This document shows positions 62,101 through 64,000 of a stretch of DNA of 64,000 nucleotides, piece after piece. Below the pieces are notes generated by a model, which searched no databases, was not told the DNA's origin, and saw only the letters and a list, made by a program, of their open reading frames with translations. Location of the stretch: the NCBI RefSeq assembly GCF_900114625.1, contig NZ_FOZL01000001.1, positions 3,286,001 through 3,350,000 of the forward strand, read 5' to 3'. Numbering within the stretch: position 1 is the first letter of the stretch; each line of letters starts with the position of its first letter. The position numbers were made by a program, and so were the translations under genes. This stretch comes from Granulicella pectinivorans (GTDB lineage Bacteria > Acidobacteriota > Terriglobia > Terriglobales > Acidobacteriaceae).

Positions 62101-62749
62101 TCCGCGCCTGGCCGCGAACTACGCTCCCGAAGACCGGATCAACTACCGCAAGGGAAGCCCTGAAGAGCACGGGATCGCCGACAACAGCAGCGCCACCGTG
62201 ATTTCGGTCGATGCTCGCTCCAATCTCCTTACGGTCGGAACCCGCGAGGGTGACCGCGTCTCTTACAATCCGGCGCTGCTCAAGCAACAGTCGGATCGGA
62301 GCACTGTCTACCGCGAAGAGTCGCGCGAACTGGCGCAGGGCGAACGTATCCAGTTCACCGCCGCGAACCCAGAGCTGCGTATCCGTGCGGGCAGTCTCGC
62401 CACTGTGGAGAGGATCGGCGAAGACAACGCCATCACTGTGCGACTGGACAACGGAAAGGCTGTTGCATTGGACGCCGAACATTCTCGCTACATCGACTAT
62501 GGCTATGTCGTCGAAAACGCGCGGCAAGTCTCCGCTGACCGCATTCTCGTCACCGGAAGTTCCAATCAAATTGCCGCCCAGCAAGAGGCGCTGACGCGGC
62601 TCTCTCCGCACCTTCGCGATCTCGCCATCTACACCTCCGACGATTCCGGTCTGGCCGTCCAACAAATCGCGTCATCGGCCAACATCGAGCCGATCTCTGT
62701 CCCAGCCCTGCCGGAGATTGAACTGGAGGGAATGGGCATTGGCCTTTAG
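59114..62749 (+). CDS. MobF-family relaxase/helicase (TrwC/TraI type)
   Basis: Nicks oriT, stays bound to the 5' end and unwinds DNA for transfer. The 1211-residue protein has the relaxase domain (1-300). Candidate catalytic Tyr residues are Tyr16 and Tyr28-Tyr29, and the metal-binding histidines are His163, His178 and His180 (QLHTHAVIFN). The helicase domain has Walker A GLAGTGKTTT (about 459-468), Walker B LDESS (about 531), IGDTRQHQ, and VTSHSSQGLTA plus YVAISRA near residue 850. A roughly 300-residue C-terminal extension repeats SH3-like segments (DRLQFTVSNQELGVANRDLGTV vs ERIQFTAANPELRIRAGSLATV in part). Confidence 0.95.
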   Translation: MLTVSKALSSGQAQKYHKLEFTSKSQSYYGQGDEVKGEWQGKLAASLGLKGQVAPLEFSRLAEGVHPQTEEPMVRHRVAQEYKNADGTTTKAVEHRAGWDATFSAPKSVSLTALVGGDDRVREAHRAAVTIALEELERYTQARIGGNNPAETTAKFIAAKFEHDTARPVDGYAAPQLHTHAVIFNVTERADGSTRALQERAFFESQQYATAVYQSALTYQLRSLGYEIESGRSGAPEIKGYSQEYLDASSPRSRQIKEQLEKSGYSGPEAAQIAAHSTRDRKQTLSAEEVLAAHKDMAAAFGNQPQRVIAAARQRAEQQAKDPEQKTLAKEAVTFARDSIFEREAVADERAILRDALRRGMGEASYRDIRAEFDSRRKSGEFRSVQGMKYDSARSFTTPETIAAERVNIRYVLEGRNAVEPMMTAERARDQANTRSFMNDSQRRVIEEVLNSSDRIHGLQGLAGTGKTTTLQTIREGAEASGYIVEGFAPTSKAAGQLREAGIDATTLQSFLARGHNHPSADTANRHLYMLDESSLASTKQMRSFLGKLNPEDRVLVIGDTRQHQGVDAGRPFQQMQEAGMQTSQLDRIMRQKDPELLKAVQHLANNETVKGIAMLAEQGRITEIPDGRDRIAAIARDYAAQPENTIIVSPDNRSRQQINEAVRVELRRNGTLAEKGEMFRTLSHRSDMTGADRKWAARYSDGDVLQYTTGSKAEGIERNSFATVRSVDGRANTLTVELQNGSSVTYDPRRLTGVNVFREMEREFATGDRLQFTVSNQELGVANRDLGTVTAIEDGKMAVRLDSKTQRIVTFDPEEFRQFDHGYAVTSHSSQGLTAGRVLANIDTDSSRNLINSRLAYVAISRASDDARVYTNNAETLGERLASDITKSAAVDFRQKSSSEEVRQAVGAFRSNDPATATESLKQQGRVHEYASSEHRQAAIALDYASQIDRAVIVASSASERRELTQLIRSELQSQGRLSAESRSVPVLVERDLGNPRLAANYAPEDRINYRKGSPEEHGIADNSSATVISVDARSNLLTVGTREGDRVSYNPALLKQQSDRSTVYREESRELAQGERIQFTAANPELRIRAGSLATVERIGEDNAITVRLDNGKAVALDAEHSRYIDYGYVVENARQVSADRILVTGSSNQIAAQQEALTRLSPHLRDLAIYTSDDSGLAVQQIASSANIEPISVPALPEIELEGMGIGL

Positions 62750-62823
62750 GCAAACTGCTTAGCCTGATGAGGCACCGACTCAGGCCGCTTTCAAGGGAAC
62801 ATAAACGATACAATAAAGTAACC

Positions 62824-62850
62824 TTGACGCAACCGATGGGAGCCTATAAC
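62824..62850 (+). promoter_or_regulatory. possible promoter of the antitoxin gene
   Basis: TTGACG (62824-62829) and TATAAC (62845-62850) with a 15-bp spacer lie 20 bp before the ATG of the DUF2384 gene. The spacing is short and the match partial; it is offered because the gap after the relaxase gene should carry a promoter. Confidence 0.3.
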
Positions 62851-62870
62851 CTACGTGGTAGAGGTGTCTC

Positions 62871-63245
62871 ATGTCTGCTGCCCATACAGTACCGGCTATG
62901 GAACCAGCTCTGTTCAACCCCCAAACGGGTCGCTTGGACGCGGCCCGGATCGCGCGTGAATTCAATGTTCCGGTTGCGATCATTGCAGAGGCCATTGGCC
63001 GGAAGGCGCCTGGCGTCCGCAAGTCTCCCGACGCCAGCAGCTTGCAGGGGGAACTCCGCCGTCTATATCGAATCTGGGTTGCGCTCGTTGACCTCTATGC
63101 CGGCGACAAAACCAACGCCCGTATCTTTCTCAACGCCCCCAATCGGAGCCTTGAGAACCATGCACCCATCGAGTTCATCGAGAATGGTGACCTTGCCCCA
63201 CTGGAGCTTTTCGTCGAAGCCATGAGCACGCGGCAGCCGGTCTAA
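62871..63245 (+). CDS. Xre/MbcA/ParS-type antitoxin (DUF2384)
   Basis: A 124-residue protein. The N-terminus holds an Xre-like HTH (LDAARIAREFNVPVAIIAEAIG). The C-terminus is the toxin-binding DUF2384 domain: LYRIWVALVDLYAGDKTNARIFLNAPN with APIEFIENGDLAPLELFVEAM, whose NAPN and GDL-type turns are typical. These antitoxins pair with RES-domain toxins that degrade NAD+. GAGG six bases before the ATG supports the start. What looks like a damaged partner follows. Confidence 0.8.
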   Translation: MSAAHTVPAMEPALFNPQTGRLDAARIAREFNVPVAIIAEAIGRKAPGVRKSPDASSLQGELRRLYRIWVALVDLYAGDKTNARIFLNAPNRSLENHAPIEFIENGDLAPLELFVEAMSTRQPV

Positions 63246-63255
63246 TGAGTAGCGA

Positions 63256-63513
63256 GTGCATTCCATCGAAGAGATCATCGCCGTGCTGAACTGTGCTCCG
63301 CTGATTTCGTACTCGCAGACGCGCTACAGGGTCATTGCCGATTGTTGGCGGGACACGTTTCGGTATCGCGTGCCACCCAAGACGAGCGATTCTTCACCAA
63401 CGCCCGCCTTTTCATATCGCGACAAGCTGCCCCCGCCTCTTGTTCGCCTTGTATTCGCCTTAGCTTTTCGGTACCCTCTTATACACAAAGGCACCATTCT
63501 CGGTGCATACTGA
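63256..63513 (+). pseudogene. probable degraded RES-domain toxin remnant
   Basis: A GTG-initiated frame begins 10 bp after the antitoxin stop: IEEIIAVLNCAPLISYSQTRYRVIADCWRDTF. The segment YRVIADCWRDT resembles the opening of RES toxins (YRV-x3-RW-x-DT). After about residue 37 the similarity ends, and no G-R-F/W-N-x-x-G core is found in any frame before 63,585. It is read as a truncated gene; a short unrelated orphan cannot be excluded. Confidence 0.35.
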
Positions 63514-63584
63514 GAGGCGAACCAGCCCGGTACACTAGAGAGGCGCTTCCTCTACCGGGATGAGCTGTTATCGAGGGTTCCATC

Positions 63585-64000
63585 ATGCCGCGTGGCGAGT
63601 TGTTAAAAAAGTTGTTTCATAGCTACTCGCAAGGCGACTCGCAGTCATTCCATGAAGTTGCGGGGGAGATCATCCGCGATGAGGAATCCAAAAATAACCG
63701 CGTACTCGCCAATGCCTTGCGTAGAAATCTAGGCAGTGGGCAACGACCGCTCGCGCTACCCGACAAGAACAATTTCACGTCCCGCAAGCTGGCCGTCGTT
63801 CCCATCGAGCGCGACAAGCAGTTGCCGCTCGTAGACACGATCCAGCCCGAACGCCGTGCCTCCGATCTCATTCTGAACCGAAATAATCAACGACTCTTGC
63901 TGTCGCTGTTGGCCGAGTTCCGGCAAAGGGACGTTCTTGGCGCGCATGGCCTGCGCGGACGGTCCCGTTTGCTCTTCTGTGGACCTCCAGGATGCGGCAA
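63585..64000 (+). CDS. AAA+ family ATPase, IetA-like (partial, runs off right edge)
   Basis: From ATG 63585 (GAGGG seven bases upstream) an open frame reaches the window end. The N-terminal 110 residues are helical: GELLKKLFHSYSQGDSQSFHE, EIIRDEESKNNRVLANALRR. Then LLFCGPPGCG at the very edge is a Walker A of the AAA+ type. This N-terminal style is what I recall of stand-alone AAA ATPases encoded next to subtilisin-like (S8) proteases, as in the IetAS anti-phage system. The partner would be outside the window, so the assignment is tentative. Confidence 0.6.
   Translation, partial: MPRGELLKKLFHSYSQGDSQSFHEVAGEIIRDEESKNNRVLANALRRNLGSGQRPLALPDKNNFTSRKLAVVPIERDKQLPLVDTIQPERRASDLILNRNNQRLLLSLLAEFRQRDVLGAHGLRGRSRLLFCGPPGCG

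Noticed and set aside
1..64000. CRISPR arrays, rRNA genes or intact insertion sequences
   Set aside because: No regularly spaced repeats, rRNA segments or transposase frames were found on either strand.

Overview
The window looks like chromosome of an Acidobacteriota member, most likely from the Terriglobia group (Granulicella, Terriglobus or Edaphobacter relatives). That placement is an inference from the protein types, the GC-rich third codon positions and the intergenic hairpin repeats; no rRNA is present to confirm it. From about 1 to 13,400 it reads as core chromosome. From 13,401 to the right edge it reads as a large integrated conjugative element (ICE) whose far end is outside the window.

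Core part: an ArsR regulator with a short-chain dehydrogenase, malate synthase A, and a hydratase of the 2-oxopent-4-enoate type lie on the minus strand. The division genes ftsQ-ftsA-ftsZ follow on the plus strand, then a secreted penicillin-binding transpeptidase, the bifunctional NAD(P)HX repair enzyme Nnr, and the tRNA-modification ATPase TsaE. A methyltransferase and an MIP18/SufT-type (DUF59) protein close this part.

Junction: 13,401-13,445 is only the 3' part of a tRNA-Met(CAU) gene, the expected scar of tyrosine-recombinase integration. Directly inside it sits an AbiE-like two-gene toxin-antitoxin unit.

Cargo (15.3-44.2 kb): a TetR/SDR/MRJP-like locus with a symmetric divergent promoter-operator; an MdtABC-type RND pump with outer-membrane channel and TetR; a DedA-rhodanese fusion; a second RND tripartite pump; a CocE-type hydrolase; several small proteins; a chimeric gene joining a truncated integrase to an RsbU-type phosphatase; and squalene-hopene cyclase with its own TetR. 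Two complete pumps plus hopanoid synthesis suggest an envelope or efflux resistance island.

Transfer module (44.7-62.7 kb): a VirB/Trb type IV secretion system in the order virB2-B3-B4-B9-B10-x-B5-x-B6-x-B8-B11. It is followed by ssb, a RepB-like primase, a small gene, a MobC-like protein, the VirD4 coupling protein and a MobF (TrwC/TraI) relaxase-helicase. Three 18-bp palindromic repeats just before mobC mark a candidate oriT or relaxosome region. Beyond the relaxase are a DUF2384 antitoxin with what looks like a broken RES toxin, and the start of an AAA+ ATPase resembling IetA of the IetAS defence system, cut by the window edge.
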